From assembly GCA_018604165.1 (NCBI GenBank), contig CP075895.1:1573501-1637500 (forward strand): DNA of 64,000 nt, read 5' to 3'. How positions within the stretch are numbered: position 1 is the stretch's first letter; the number at the start of each line of letters is the position of its first letter. The notes under the pieces were generated by a model, which was not told where the DNA came from, made no database searches, and saw only the letters and a list, made by a program, of their open reading frames with translations. The DNA is from Chitinophagaceae bacterium LGM1 (GTDB taxonomy: Bacteria > Bacteroidota > Bacteroidia > Chitinophagales > Chitinophagaceae). This document shows, one piece after another, positions 1 through 7,745 of this stretch. The position numbers were made by a program, and so were the translations under genes.

Positions 1-594
1 TCTTACGGGGTGTATTATGATAAAGACGAGAACAAAACTGAAGCATCAGCTACTTTTCGTGTGCGCGATGTAAATGGCACAAGGGTAGAATTGAGTAACG
101 GTGCAAGCGTAACGGCTAACGGCACGGCGGCCACTACCCATTTCATATCACCTACCGATTATAAATGGACGTTTATCGGCATGCAAGATGTTGCCTTCGT
201 ATTGAATAAAAATTCCGGTACGGCTATCAACAACAAAGCCTTGCGTACAGACATCAGCAATATAGATTTCGCTGCCAACTTTCCTACATCAGCATCCAAA
301 GCGGCAGGTTTCAGCTTCGGGTGGACTGGCAGCCCATTAGAGAGTGGCGAGAGTATGATGATTACCATCAGCACCCCCGACTCAGCCTCTACACGTACTA
401 AAGCAATGAATGCCACCAATAGCAGCCAGACGATAAGTTTTTCAGCAGCAGATATGCAAAACATGGCAACTGGCACTATGACGGTAGAGATGATACGCTA
501 CAAATCGAAAGCGTTAGATAATAATGATGGTACATCAACGGGCAGCATAGCACTGCGTTACAAGCTCAGTAAAAAAATACCGTTGAATCCGTAA
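1..594 (+). CDS. Hypothetical protein, 5' end outside window (paralog of next gene)
   Basis: The reading frame is open from base 1 to the stop at 592-594, so the gene starts upstream of the window; a GTG at 10 is only an internal codon. About 197 residues are visible, rich in Ser, Thr and Asn and predicted beta-rich. No known domain is recognised. It aligns along its length with the following lipoprotein (670-1374): both have a GFSF-x-W-x-G segment followed by an E-[S/D]-x-x-[M/I]-x-[I/L] strand, and both end in an LRYKLSKK / AFYSIDKK-like strand. By analogy it is probably an exported, surface or periplasmic protein, but its N-terminus and any signal peptide are not visible. Function unknown. 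Confidence 0.75.
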   Translation, partial: SYGVYYDKDENKTEASATFRVRDVNGTRVELSNGASVTANGTAATTHFISPTDYKWTFIGMQDVAFVLNKNSGTAINNKALRTDISNIDFAANFPTSASKAAGFSFGWTGSPLESGESMMITISTPDSASTRTKAMNATNSSQTISFSAADMQNMATGTMTVEMIRYKSKALDNNDGTSTGSIALRYKLSKKIPLNP

Positions 595-669
595 AGCGGG
601 TTTTTACATTTTCATTGCAATAAGATGTTTTTGTAACTCTACTTTTACATACTATAACCTATAATTGAT

Positions 670-1374
670 ATGAAAAAATTAATTTTTATCCTTACAATTC
701 CGTTCATATTTGACTCATGTAATAAAAATGACAAGCCAACCCCCAATCAAATATCTTATTCACAACAATATTATATCTGGTGGTTGATGAACGATGAATC
801 TACTTCAATAGCTAGTAGGTTACTGTCGTCGGAAAATGATTATAAAAAGGTATCGGTTAACGACCAATCGGTTATTAGCATTAATGGGTTGAAGTTTACT
901 CCTGCAAAAACAGAACCTTATGTTGATTTAGTGGGCACAAACTTTTTCGGTTTGGTGGGTGCAGATTTTATTTTGTATAAGAGTGATGGAAATAATATAA
1001 AGAATACGGTTAATGCTAATGAAATTAACTATGCAGCATTTGCATCCAACGTCCCAAAGGTTATTTCAAAACAAAAGGGTTTTAGTTTTGAATGGGTTGG
1101 ACAATTACCAATAGAAAATGATGAGCGCATTTCACTAATTCTGAGCAGTTGTGTTGATTCTGGAATAGACTTTTCTGTATTTTATGATAATTCTAATGTT
1201 GGTAATAAAGTAGTAATACTACCGGAAGCAATTTCAGGGTTTCCCAATGGAGAAGTAATAATTGAGCTACAACGTGGCGGTAAACTAAAAGATTTACCTA
1301 ACAGAGATAATAATATTCCTGCAACCGTTGCTTTTTATAGTATAGATAAAAAAAAGGTTCAAATTATAGATTGA
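670..1374 (+). CDS. Putative lipoprotein of unknown function, tandem paralog of the preceding gene
   Basis: The 234-residue product begins with a typical lipoprotein signal: MKK, a hydrophobic stretch, then FDSC with the candidate lipid-modified cysteine at Cys17. The lipobox is non-canonical because Asp sits at -2, so membrane anchoring is likely but not certain. The mature part is beta-rich and has no recognised domain. It shares with the upstream gene the order F-[V/I]-L-[N/Y]-K near the middle, GFSF-x-W-x-G after that, and a final strand of alternating basic residues, so the two look like an old tandem duplication. The intergenic gap is 75 bp. Base composition is distinctly more AT-rich than in the first copy, so they diverged long ago or came separately. 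Confidence 0.8.
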   Translation: MKKLIFILTIPFIFDSCNKNDKPTPNQISYSQQYYIWWLMNDESTSIASRLLSSENDYKKVSVNDQSVISINGLKFTPAKTEPYVDLVGTNFFGLVGADFILYKSDGNNIKNTVNANEINYAAFASNVPKVISKQKGFSFEWVGQLPIENDERISLILSSCVDSGIDFSVFYDNSNVGNKVVILPEAISGFPNGEVIIELQRGGKLKDLPNRDNNIPATVAFYSIDKKKVQIID

Positions 1375-1409
1375 TAAACATAACTATTTGACCTCAAAAC
1401 ATTTACACC

Positions 1410-1856
1410 TTACTTCACCGTTATTAAATCTTTGCCGCTAAGCTTATTTACATGGCAGCAGTCTGCATTGATGGCAAATGGTTCTCTTACTACCTCTACA
1501 CCACCTTTCTTGCCTATAAAGTAAAAGGTATCTGTTTGGTTTTGCATTTTAGTCAGGTAGCCATCGTCCAATACTACATAGCTGCTGTCGTACCACATCA
1601 TAGGTTGCTGGCTACGGTATATATCGCCGTTTCCTTTGCGTTGGGCATAGGCATCTTCCAGTACAACAGATTTACCGTCTGCACCCACCACTTTGGTATT
1701 TATCATAGCAAACATAGCCGTACAAGCCACCCCCTCGCATCCTGTCTTACCATGATGGTGCTTGTGGCATGAAGATGAAGTAGTGGTTATATAACAGAGC
1801 AACAGTATAGCTGCAAATATAGTCGTACGCATATTGTTCGTTTTTTTGGTGTTCAT
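1410..1856 (-). CDS. Small putative lipoprotein
   Basis: A 148-residue secreted protein read leftwards. The signal peptide spans roughly residues 9-29 and ends in SSSC, making Cys30 the likely lipidation site; Met9 (codon at 1832) gives a more compact signal peptide and is a plausible true start. A HKHHHGK cluster follows the cysteine and could bind metal. The mature protein has extra cysteines (GCEGVAC and DCCHV) that could form disulfides, and an Asp/Tyr-rich middle. No family recognised. It converges on the upstream paralog pair and diverges from dnaE across a long non-coding gap. Confidence 0.75.
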   Translation of the reverse strand: MNTKKTNNMRTTIFAAILLLCYITTTSSSCHKHHHGKTGCEGVACTAMFAMINTKVVGADGKSVVLEDAYAQRKGNGDIYRSQQPMMWYDSSYVVLDDGYLTKMQNQTDTFYFIGKKGGVEVVREPFAINADCCHVNKLSGKDLITVK

Positions 1857-2320
1857 ACAAAACTAATGCCAATAATTATATATAATAAATAAGTAGTAAA
1901 TAAAACAATTATTTTGCGTATATTTGTTATTATAAAAGTTCTTTCTCATACTCCAATGCCACATCTTGTAATAACAGTTTCATATAGACGTTATTCAATA
2001 TTTGTTGCTCAAATATACTTTTATAAATCGGCAACAAACGGCAACAACTTTGTTAACGAAATTGATTTACAGGTATTTAGAAATTGGAAAAATTGTATGA
2101 TTGTTGCCGTAAGCAGCATTACAATACCCACATCTGCTTTTATGATACGTAATGTTTGCCAATGCAAACATTACAATCATAATAAATCATTTAAATCAAA
2201 GTCCTATGTTCACCTTTTGTGGATAAAACTGCCCCGTTTGCCTGATGCTTTTTTGTTACTTTGTACAGTCAGGATAAGCTAATACAGACTATCCATTAAT
2301 CGCAGAAATCCAGGTTCAAA
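1857..2320. other. Non-coding gap upstream of dnaE with GCAACAAA motifs and a long hairpin
   Basis: This 464-bp AT-rich gap holds no convincing gene: the 122-codon frame at 1914-2282 has composition unlike its neighbours and no recognisable product. It contains GCAACAAA-type motifs at 2001-2008 (inverted), 2031-2038, 2041-2047 and 2101-2107 (inverted), and one strong inverted repeat at 2142-2180. The dnaE promoter should lie in its right part, but no clean TAnnTTTG box was found there. Confidence 0.6.
2142..2180. repeat. Imperfect 15-bp inverted repeat
   Basis: GTAATGTTTG at 2149-2158 pairs perfectly with CAAACATTAC at 2165-2174 around the loop CCAATG. A further five pairs (ATGAT at 2142-2146 with ATCAT at 2176-2180) extend it across a small internal bulge. 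No T-run follows on either strand, so it is not a normal terminator; an operator or a structured RNA leader for dnaE are alternatives. Confidence 0.6.
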
Positions 2321-5300
2321 TTGAAGTTTTCCCATTTACATAATCATACCCAGTTCTCGCTGCTCGACGGTGCATCATCCATCAGCAAGCTATACGAGAA
2401 AGCCATGAAAGACGAAATGCCCGCAATGGCTATTACCGACCATGGTAATATGTTTGGCGTGTTCGACTTTGTTTCTCAGGCATGGAAGAATACCAAAGTA
2501 GTAGGCAAGCGAGATGATGGTAAAGACATTGTAGAACCTGTTGTGAAGCCTGTAATAGGTTGCGAGTTTTATCTGGTAGAAGACCGTACCAAACGCCAGT
2601 TCAGCCGCGAAGAAAAAGATACCCGTTACCACCAGCTACTGCTTGCCAAAGACGAAACCGGCTATCGCAATCTGGTAAAGCTATGTTCCCTCGGCTATAT
2701 GGAAGGGCTGTATGGTAAATACCCCCGTATAGACCGTGAGTTGGTAGAGAAATACCACGAAGGGCTCATAGCCACTACCTGCTGTTTAGGCGCGCAAGTG
2801 CCACGTACCATATTGAAGAAAGGTGAAGAAGCGGCGGAGCAAGTGTTTCAGTGGTGGCACAACCTGTTTGGCGATGATTACTATGTAGAGATACAACGGC
2901 ATGATATACCCGAGCAGATAAAAGTAAACGAGGTATTACTGAAGTTCGCCCGCAAGTACAATGTACCCATCATCGCATCCAACGACTCGCATTATGTGGA
3001 TAGGGAAGATGCCAACGCACATGATATATTGTTATGCATCAACACGGGCGAGAAGCAGAGTACACCCAGCATGAAGGAGTTTGCCGATGATGATGAGCAA
3101 CGCCCGAAAGATACCCGCTTTGCGTTCTATAACGACCAGTTCTATTTCAAGAACACGGGCGAGATGTCAACCCTGTTTGCAGACCTGCCTGAAGCTATAG
3201 ACAATACCAACCTGATAGTTGACAAGATAAAACCCATGAAGCTGGAGCGAGAGATACTTTTGCCCCACTTCAAAGTACCCGACAACTTCAGCGACGACCA
3301 AGACAAGTATCTTGAGCACATAACGTGGGAAGGTGCTAAAGAACGCTACAAGGAGCTGACAGCCGAGATAGAGGAGCGCATACGCTTTGAGTTGTTTACC
3401 ATCCGCACGATGGGCTTTGCGGGTTACTTCCTCATTGTTAGCGACTTCATCAAAGCAGGGCGAGATTTGGGGGTGTTTGTAGGGCCGGGGCGTGGTAGTG
3501 CTGCCGGTAGTGCTGTAGCCTACTGCATCGGCATTACGAATATTGACCCCATAAAATACAATCTGCTCTTCGAGCGTTTCCTGAATCCTGAACGTAAGAG
3601 CATGCCCGATATAGATACCGACTTTGACGATGTGGGCAGGCAGAAAGTGATAGACTATGTGGTGGATAAATACGGCAAAAACCAAGTAGCACATATTGTT
3701 ACCTATGGTACGATGGCTGCCAAAATGAGCATTAAAGACGTAGCCCGTGCACTCGATCTGCCACTGCCTGACAGCAACGCCTTAGCAAAGATGGTACCTG
3801 AACGTCCGGGTATATCCCTAAAACGCATATTGCATGCTCCTATAAAAGGCGAAGGCAGCCTTGAACAAAAAGAAGGGTTGGGTGGCGACGAATTGGAAGG
3901 TGTCAATAAGCTACGCGAGATATATGCAGATGCCAGTATGCTGCAAAGCACCGTGTTGCACTCGGCAGAAAAACTGGAAGGCTCTGTACGTAATACAGGC
4001 ATACACGCTGCGGGCATCATCATAGCACCAAAGGATTTAACAGAACTGATACCCGTTGCTACTACCAAAGATGTTGACCTGCTCATAACACAGTTTGAAG
4101 GAAACATCATTGAAAATGCAGGTGTTATCAAGATGGACTTTTTGGGATTGAAAACCCTCACCATCATCAAAGATGCGCTGGCACTCATTAAGCGCAACTA
4201 TGGACTGGAGATAGACATGGACACCATACCGCTGGACGATGTTAAAACATACGAGCTTTATCAGCGTGGCGAAACCAATGGTACGTTTCAGTTTGAAAGC
4301 CCGGGTATGCAAAAGTACCTGCGAGAACTGAAGCCCGATAAGTTTGACGACCTGATAGCGATGAATGCCCTCTACCGCCCCGGTCCATTGGAATACATCC
4401 CCAACTTCATCAAGCGGAAGCATGGCGAAGAGGCCATTGTGTATGACCTTGATGATATGAAAGAGTATCTCGAGGAAACCTATGGTATAACGGTGTATCA
4501 GGAGCAGGTGATGTTGCTATCGCAAAAGCTGGCGGGCTTTAGCAAGGGCGATGCAGACGTATTGCGTAAGGCAATGGGTAAGAAGCAAAAGGCGGTACTC
4601 GACAAAATGAAAAACCAGTTTGTAGAAGGGGCAAAAGCCAAAGGCCATGCTGAAGACAAACTGAACAAGATATGGACAGACTGGGAAGCATTTGCCCAGT
4701 ATGCGTTCAACAAATCGCACTCTACCTGTTACGCCTTTGTAGCGTACCAAACCGCCTACCTCAAAGCACATTACCCTGCGGAGTTTATGGCGGCTGTGCT
4801 CAACAACCAAGGCAATATAGACAAGATAAAGTTCTACATGGAAGAGTGTCAGCGTATGGGCTTACAAGTGTTAGGGCCGGATGTAAACGAGAGTCTGAAA
4901 GGTTTTGCAGTAAGTGGCGAGAGCGTGATACGTTTTGGTATGAATGCCATCAAAGGAGTGGGCGAGAATGCGGTGGAAGACATCATTGCAGAGCGCGAGA
5001 AGAACGGGCGGTATGCTACGGTGTACGATTTCATTGCGCGCATCAGCCAGCGAACTGTGAACAAAAAATCTTTAGAAAACCTGATACTGGCGGGCGCGTT
5101 GGATTGCTTTAAAGACCTGCACCGTGCACAATACTTTTACATGTCACCCACAGACCCTATCAGCGGATTGGAAAGATTGGTGCGCTTTGGCAGTCAGGTA
5201 CAGGCAAGCAGTACGATGGCTACCAGCAGCTTGTTTGGCGAAACAGCCATGCCCGATGTGAAACCGCCCATGATGCCTACTTGCGAGCCATGGACACTAC

Positions 5301-5938
5301 CCGAACTGCTCGATAGGGAAAAAGAAGTAGTAGGCATCTACCTGAGCGCGCACCCGCTTGACGGTTATAAGTTTGAAATGCAGCACTATGGCTTTACTCC
5401 TATCAGCGAGATAGATAAGCTACGTGGGCGCACCATACGCATTGCAGGCTATGTAACAGATGCCGCACACATGACCACTAAGAAAGGCAGCAAATTTGGC
5501 AAGCTGATACTGAACGATTACAGCGGCAACCAGGAGATACTGTTTTGGGAAAACAACTATGTACAGTACAATAAGTATATAGACAACGGACAGAAACTGC
5601 TGATAACAGGTATGTATCAGGAGCATAAATACCGCCCGGGTGTTATGGAGTTTCAGATACAGGGTATTTCCCTGCTAGACCAGGTGCGCAAAACTATGAC
5701 GCGCCGTGTAAACCTGCACATACCCCTGAGCAAGATAGATGATGTAATGGCACAATTTATATATGAGAATGTGAAGCAACACCCCGGCAATACCGAACTG
5801 ATAATAGCCGTACGCGATGAGGAAACCGATATGGCGGTGAAACTACGCACCAACGGCATGAAAGTAGAGCTAAACGACAGCCTGATACAATATATAACAG
5901 ATAACGAAGCTATTGAATATAAGGTAGAGGTAGGGTAG
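2321..5938 (+). CDS. dnaE: DNA polymerase III subunit alpha
   Basis: Replicative DNA polymerase of the C family, 1205 residues, which is normal for DnaE1. The N-terminal PHP domain begins with the HxH pattern in FSHLHNHTQFSLLDG (about residues 1-210). The palm contains PDIDTDFDD near residue 429, supplying two catalytic aspartates. The beta-clamp-binding and helix-hairpin-helix region follows, and an OB-fold lies near residues 1035-1115. The start is the TTG at 2321: it is the only start that gives the conserved N-terminus MKFSHLH. The gene stands alone; trxA follows 116 bp later with its own promoter. Confidence 0.97.
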   Translation: MKFSHLHNHTQFSLLDGASSISKLYEKAMKDEMPAMAITDHGNMFGVFDFVSQAWKNTKVVGKRDDGKDIVEPVVKPVIGCEFYLVEDRTKRQFSREEKDTRYHQLLLAKDETGYRNLVKLCSLGYMEGLYGKYPRIDRELVEKYHEGLIATTCCLGAQVPRTILKKGEEAAEQVFQWWHNLFGDDYYVEIQRHDIPEQIKVNEVLLKFARKYNVPIIASNDSHYVDREDANAHDILLCINTGEKQSTPSMKEFADDDEQRPKDTRFAFYNDQFYFKNTGEMSTLFADLPEAIDNTNLIVDKIKPMKLEREILLPHFKVPDNFSDDQDKYLEHITWEGAKERYKELTAEIEERIRFELFTIRTMGFAGYFLIVSDFIKAGRDLGVFVGPGRGSAAGSAVAYCIGITNIDPIKYNLLFERFLNPERKSMPDIDTDFDDVGRQKVIDYVVDKYGKNQVAHIVTYGTMAAKMSIKDVARALDLPLPDSNALAKMVPERPGISLKRILHAPIKGEGSLEQKEGLGGDELEGVNKLREIYADASMLQSTVLHSAEKLEGSVRNTGIHAAGIIIAPKDLTELIPVATTKDVDLLITQFEGNIIENAGVIKMDFLGLKTLTIIKDALALIKRNYGLEIDMDTIPLDDVKTYELYQRGETNGTFQFESPGMQKYLRELKPDKFDDLIAMNALYRPGPLEYIPNFIKRKHGEEAIVYDLDDMKEYLEETYGITVYQEQVMLLSQKLAGFSKGDADVLRKAMGKKQKAVLDKMKNQFVEGAKAKGHAEDKLNKIWTDWEAFAQYAFNKSHSTCYAFVAYQTAYLKAHYPAEFMAAVLNNQGNIDKIKFYMEECQRMGLQVLGPDVNESLKGFAVSGESVIRFGMNAIKGVGENAVEDIIAEREKNGRYATVYDFIARISQRTVNKKSLENLILAGALDCFKDLHRAQYFYMSPTDPISGLERLVRFGSQVQASSTMATSSLFGETAMPDVKPPMMPTCEPWTLPELLDREKEVVGIYLSAHPLDGYKFEMQHYGFTPISEIDKLRGRTIRIAGYVTDAAHMTTKKGSKFGKLILNDYSGNQEILFWENNYVQYNKYIDNGQKLLITGMYQEHKYRPGVMEFQIQGISLLDQVRKTMTRRVNLHIPLSKIDDVMAQFIYENVKQHPGNTELIIAVRDEETDMAVKLRTNGMKVELNDSLIQYITDNEAIEYKVEVG

Positions 5939-5982
5939 GTGGATATTATGTGATTATCTTATATCGGTATTGTGCGCCGTTA

Positions 5983-6014
5983 TTGGATGGTATGGCGGAA
6001 TGGTGTTACCTTTG
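5983..6014 (+). promoter_or_regulatory. Probable trxA promoter
   Basis: A TACCTTTG -7 box at 6007-6014 fits the Bacteroidota consensus TAnnTTTG, with TTG at 5983-5985 as -33 element, 21 bp apart. The leader before trxA is then about 35 nt. Confidence 0.6.
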
Positions 6015-6054
6015 TAGTTCCTTTTTTAATAAATACTAAAAAAACAATCGAAAA

Positions 6055-6372
6055 ATGGCAGCAGTATATACAGATGCAAATTTTGATGCAGAAGTACTGA
6101 AAACAGACAAACTGAGTGTAATAGATTTTTGGGCTCCTTGGTGTGGTCCTTGTCTGGCTTTAGGCCCAACCATCGAGGCACTGGCAACAGAGTATGATGG
6201 CAAGGTAAACGTGGGTAAAGTAAATGTAGACGAAAACCCTAACCTGTCTATCAACTATGGTATCACCAGCATACCTGCTGTACTGTTCATCAAAAACGGA
6301 CAAGTGGTAGATAAACAAGTAGGCGCAGCACCCAAAGGCGTGTTTGAAAAGAAAATACAATCGCATATGTAA
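6055..6372 (+). CDS. trxA: Thioredoxin
   Basis: A 105-residue cytoplasmic thioredoxin: it reduces disulfides in partner proteins and is recycled by thioredoxin reductase. The active site WCGPC is at residues 29-33 (Cys30 and Cys33), the buried Asp24 precedes it, and the cis-proline is in TSIPAVLF near residue 75. Length matches the family and there is no signal peptide. It has its own promoter and terminator, so it is a single-gene unit. Confidence 0.96.
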   Translation: MAAVYTDANFDAEVLKTDKLSVIDFWAPWCGPCLALGPTIEALATEYDGKVNVGKVNVDENPNLSINYGITSIPAVLFIKNGQVVDKQVGAAPKGVFEKKIQSHM

Positions 6373-6400
6373 TACTGCGAGTTGAAACATACATACTAAC

Positions 6401-6432
6401 AAAGCCTCGCATATTGCGGGGCTTTGTTGTTG
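6401..6432 (+). terminator. Rho-independent terminator after trxA
   Basis: AAAGCCTCGC (6401-6410) pairs with GCGGGGCTTT (6416-6425) with one G-T wobble around ATATT; the T-rich run TTTGTTGTTG follows. Confidence 0.85.
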
Positions 6433-6518
6433 TTGCCTCTCACTATCACAAGCAGCTGCGCGAAATGAAGCAAGAGTGTGATATAGCAGTTAATTAAACT
6501 AATACAAATTTATTATGA

Positions 6519-6606
6519 ACTAATTGGAAGTTAAAAAACATTCCATTCCATGGAATGGAATGCGCTTTGTTTTTAAATGCACTAATTGAGAGTTAAAAAA
6601 TATTCC
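6519..6606. repeat. Direct repeat pair of a 26-bp AT-rich segment
   Basis: Copies at 6519-6544 and 6581-6606 match at 23 of 26 positions. Both begin ACTAATTG, continue through AGTTAAAAAA and end in ATTCC, where a palindrome starts. A third copy of the ACTAATTGnGAGTTAAAAA core lies at 7201-7219, also just downstream of a palindrome of the same family. Confidence 0.75.
6539..6562. repeat. 24-bp perfect palindrome, family 1 copy 1
   Basis: The half-site CATTCCATTCCA is followed directly by its exact reverse complement. To the right comes CGCTTTGTTTTTAAATGC, so in RNA it would look like a stem followed by a U-run. The half-site has the pattern NNTTCCRTTCCR, shared with the palindromes at 7159 and 8201. 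Confidence 0.85.
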
Positions 6607-6622
6607 ATTTCTGGAATGGAAT
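6602..6622. repeat. Degenerate palindrome, family 1 copy 2
   Basis: ATTCCATT (6602-6609) pairs with AATGGAAT (6615-6622) around TCTGG. It looks like a decayed copy of the palindrome 62 bp upstream with one base lost and one changed. Confidence 0.7.
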
Positions 6623-6680
6623 GTTGTTACTTTTCTTTTTACACTGTGGTTAATTGTAAACAAACAATTATCTTAACATT

Positions 6681-6935
6681 ATGAATGTAGTACCTCTACT
6701 ATTTACACTATACAAACTCCCTTTATATCCTATAAGGAATGCAATGTTATTGATTGCTGCCTTTACTATGATTATTACTCTAAATTCTTGCAATCCCAAA
6801 CCTACCACTACTAAAACTTCATCTACAAAAGATACCATGTATAGGGAATACGCACCAGACTCATCCACCGTAACGGTCTATTATATACACAATGGTGATA
6901 CATCGGTATGCAGCCCAATGCGTCCTTTAGAATAA
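6681..6935 (+). CDS. Small putative lipoprotein
   Basis: The frame codes for 84 residues, but Met22 (codon at 6744) is the better start: it begins a classical signal, MLLIAAFTMIITLNSC, ending at the lipobox cysteine (residue 37 of the long form). The mature part is only about 48 residues, rich in Thr, Ser and Lys after the cysteine, with no recognised domain. It sits in the repeat-rich pocket between trxA and mutS2 and is bounded by palindromes on both sides. Short, so the call is moderate. Confidence 0.55.
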   Translation: MNVVPLLFTLYKLPLYPIRNAMLLIAAFTMIITLNSCNPKPTTTKTSSTKDTMYREYAPDSSTVTVYYIHNGDTSVCSPMRPLE

Positions 6936-6945
6936 TTTTAATGCT

Positions 6946-7002
6946 GTTCCAAATGTTCCGTAGGGCATTTGGAACTAAAGATAAACTCCGTTCTCTGAAC
7001 GG
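6946..7002. repeat. Hairpin pair, unit 1 (large then small)
   Basis: Large hairpin: GTTCCAAATG (6946-6955) with CATTTGGAAC (6966-6975), 10-nt loop. After 12 nt comes a small hairpin: CCGTTC (6988-6993), loop TCT, GAACGG (6997-7002). The same two structures recur in reverse order at 7071-7128. Confidence 0.75.
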
Positions 7003-7070
7003 CATTCATTGCACTACTGTTAAATGAAAACAACCTATAGCATAATCCATCAGCAATAGCATTTCAAATT

Positions 7071-7128
7071 CCGTTTACAAAACGGCTCCATATTATTAGT
7101 TCAAGATGCCTTGCAGAACATCTTGAAC
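7071..7128. repeat. Hairpin pair, unit 2 (small then large, mirror of unit 1)
   Basis: Small hairpin: CCGTTT (7071-7076), loop ACA, AAACGG (7080-7085). After 13 nt the large hairpin: GTTCAAGATG (7099-7108), 10-nt loop, CATCTTGAAC (7119-7128). Relative to unit 1 the stems differ at several positions, and every difference is compensated on the other arm. Confidence 0.75.
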
Positions 7129-7158
7129 AGCGGGTTTATGTTCTGAAAAACGTGTTTT

Positions 7159-7197
7159 TGTTCCGTTCCGCGGAACGGAACACTTCTATTTTTAAAA
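7159..7197 (+). repeat. Outer inverted repeat, left copy (palindrome plus T-rich flank)
   Basis: A 24-bp perfect palindrome (7159-7182, half-site TGTTCCGTTCCG) is followed by CTTCTATTTTTAAAA. The whole 39 bp recurs in opposite orientation at 8186-8224 with 37 of 39 matches (counted by eye). The structure resembles a strong terminator reading inwards. Confidence 0.85.
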
Positions 7198-7252
7198 TGC
7201 ACTAATTGGGAGTTAAAAATTAGTAAGGAGTGTTAGGAATGTTTTAAAAATG

Positions 7253-7294
7253 GTGAAGCAACCCCGTCATTTCGACTGCAAGGAGAAATCTCCT
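7253..7294 (+). repeat. 42-bp inverted repeat, left end of the GIY-YIG cassette
   Basis: Begins GTGAAGCAACCCCGTCATTT and ends AAGGAGAAATCTCCT. It matches the reverse complement of 7632-7673 at 41 of 42 positions. Its inner end holds its own palindrome, AGGAGA-AA-TCTCCT. Confidence 0.92.
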
Positions 7295-7320
7295 TAACTT
7301 AGATATACAGCTTAATAAAT

Positions 7321-7614
7321 ATGCACAAAGGGGGCTCTGTTTATATAATGACTAACAAACATCGAAATGTATTGTACATAGGTGTAACGTCCAATTTACC
7401 CGCCCGCATCCAACAACATATATCTCACACTTTCAAGAATAGCTTTACAGATAGATATAATATTGAGTATTTAGTGTATTACGAAACACATTTTAATATT
7501 GAATCTGCTATATCAAGAGAAAAAGAAATAAAGAAGTGGCGTAGAGAAAAGAAAAATGAGTTGATAAACAGTTTTAATCCTGATTGGAATGACTTAACAG
7601 CTACGTTATATTGA
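7321..7614 (+). CDS. GIY-YIG nuclease-domain protein (COG2827/UPF0213-like)
   Basis: A 97-residue single-domain protein. The GIY-YIG signature appears as VYIM (residues 7-10) and LYIG (18-21), giving Tyr8, Tyr19 and Gly21; Arg29 in LPARIQQH and the acidic SREKEIKKW segment (residues 65-73, candidate metal-binding Glu) complete the expected catalytic layout. Family members are small endonuclease-fold proteins whose cellular roles are mostly unknown. No extra DNA-binding domain is present. The gene sits between 42-bp inverted repeats (7253-7294, 7632-7673), 26 bp after the left and 17 bp before the right, giving a 421-bp unit that looks like a mobile cassette. AT content is higher than in the flanking housekeeping genes. 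Confidence 0.9.
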   Translation: MHKGGSVYIMTNKHRNVLYIGVTSNLPARIQQHISHTFKNSFTDRYNIEYLVYYETHFNIESAISREKEIKKWRREKKNELINSFNPDWNDLTATLY

Positions 7615-7631
7615 CTTCATTACTAATTTTC

Positions 7632-7673
7632 AGGAGATTTCTCCTTGCAGTCGAAATGACGGGGGTGCTTCAC
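7632..7673 (-). repeat. 42-bp inverted repeat, right end of the GIY-YIG cassette
   Basis: Reverse complement of 7253-7294 with one mismatch (G for T within the GACGGGG-x-TGC part). The match stops abruptly beyond both outer ends, as expected for element termini. Confidence 0.92.
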
Positions 7674-7690
7674 TCTATCGCCCCATTTGC

Positions 7691-7704
7691 AAACGGGGAC
7701 GAGA
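7691..7704 (+). repeat. 14-bp inverted repeat, left of the EF-Tu domain III-like gene
   Basis: AAACGGGGACGAGA; its exact reverse complement lies at 8119-8132. The preceding CCCCATTTGC (7681-7690) can pair with AAACGGGG to make a local hairpin with one mismatch. Confidence 0.8.
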
Positions 7705-7745
7705 GTGAGAGAGTGATTTCAGTATTATTGAATATAGGTATGTAA

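Larger units (their letters stand above)
6373..6680. other. Repeat-rich non-coding gap
   Basis: This 308-bp gap holds the trxA terminator, then two tandem copies of a repeat module (62-bp period) made of an ACTAATTG-containing AT-rich segment followed by a palindrome. No coding region is apparent. Confidence 0.7.
6936..7320. other. Hairpin-dense non-coding gap
   Basis: This 385-bp stretch holds two mirror-image hairpin pairs (6946-7002 and 7071-7128), the second family-1 palindrome with its conserved right flank (7159-7219), and the left inverted repeat of the GIY-YIG cassette (7253-7294). No coding region is apparent. Confidence 0.7.

Noticed and set aside
1914-2282. 122-codon frame upstream of dnaE
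   Set aside because: Composition is unlike neighbouring genes, the product has no recognisable pattern, and the frame runs through motif clusters and a hairpin of non-coding type.
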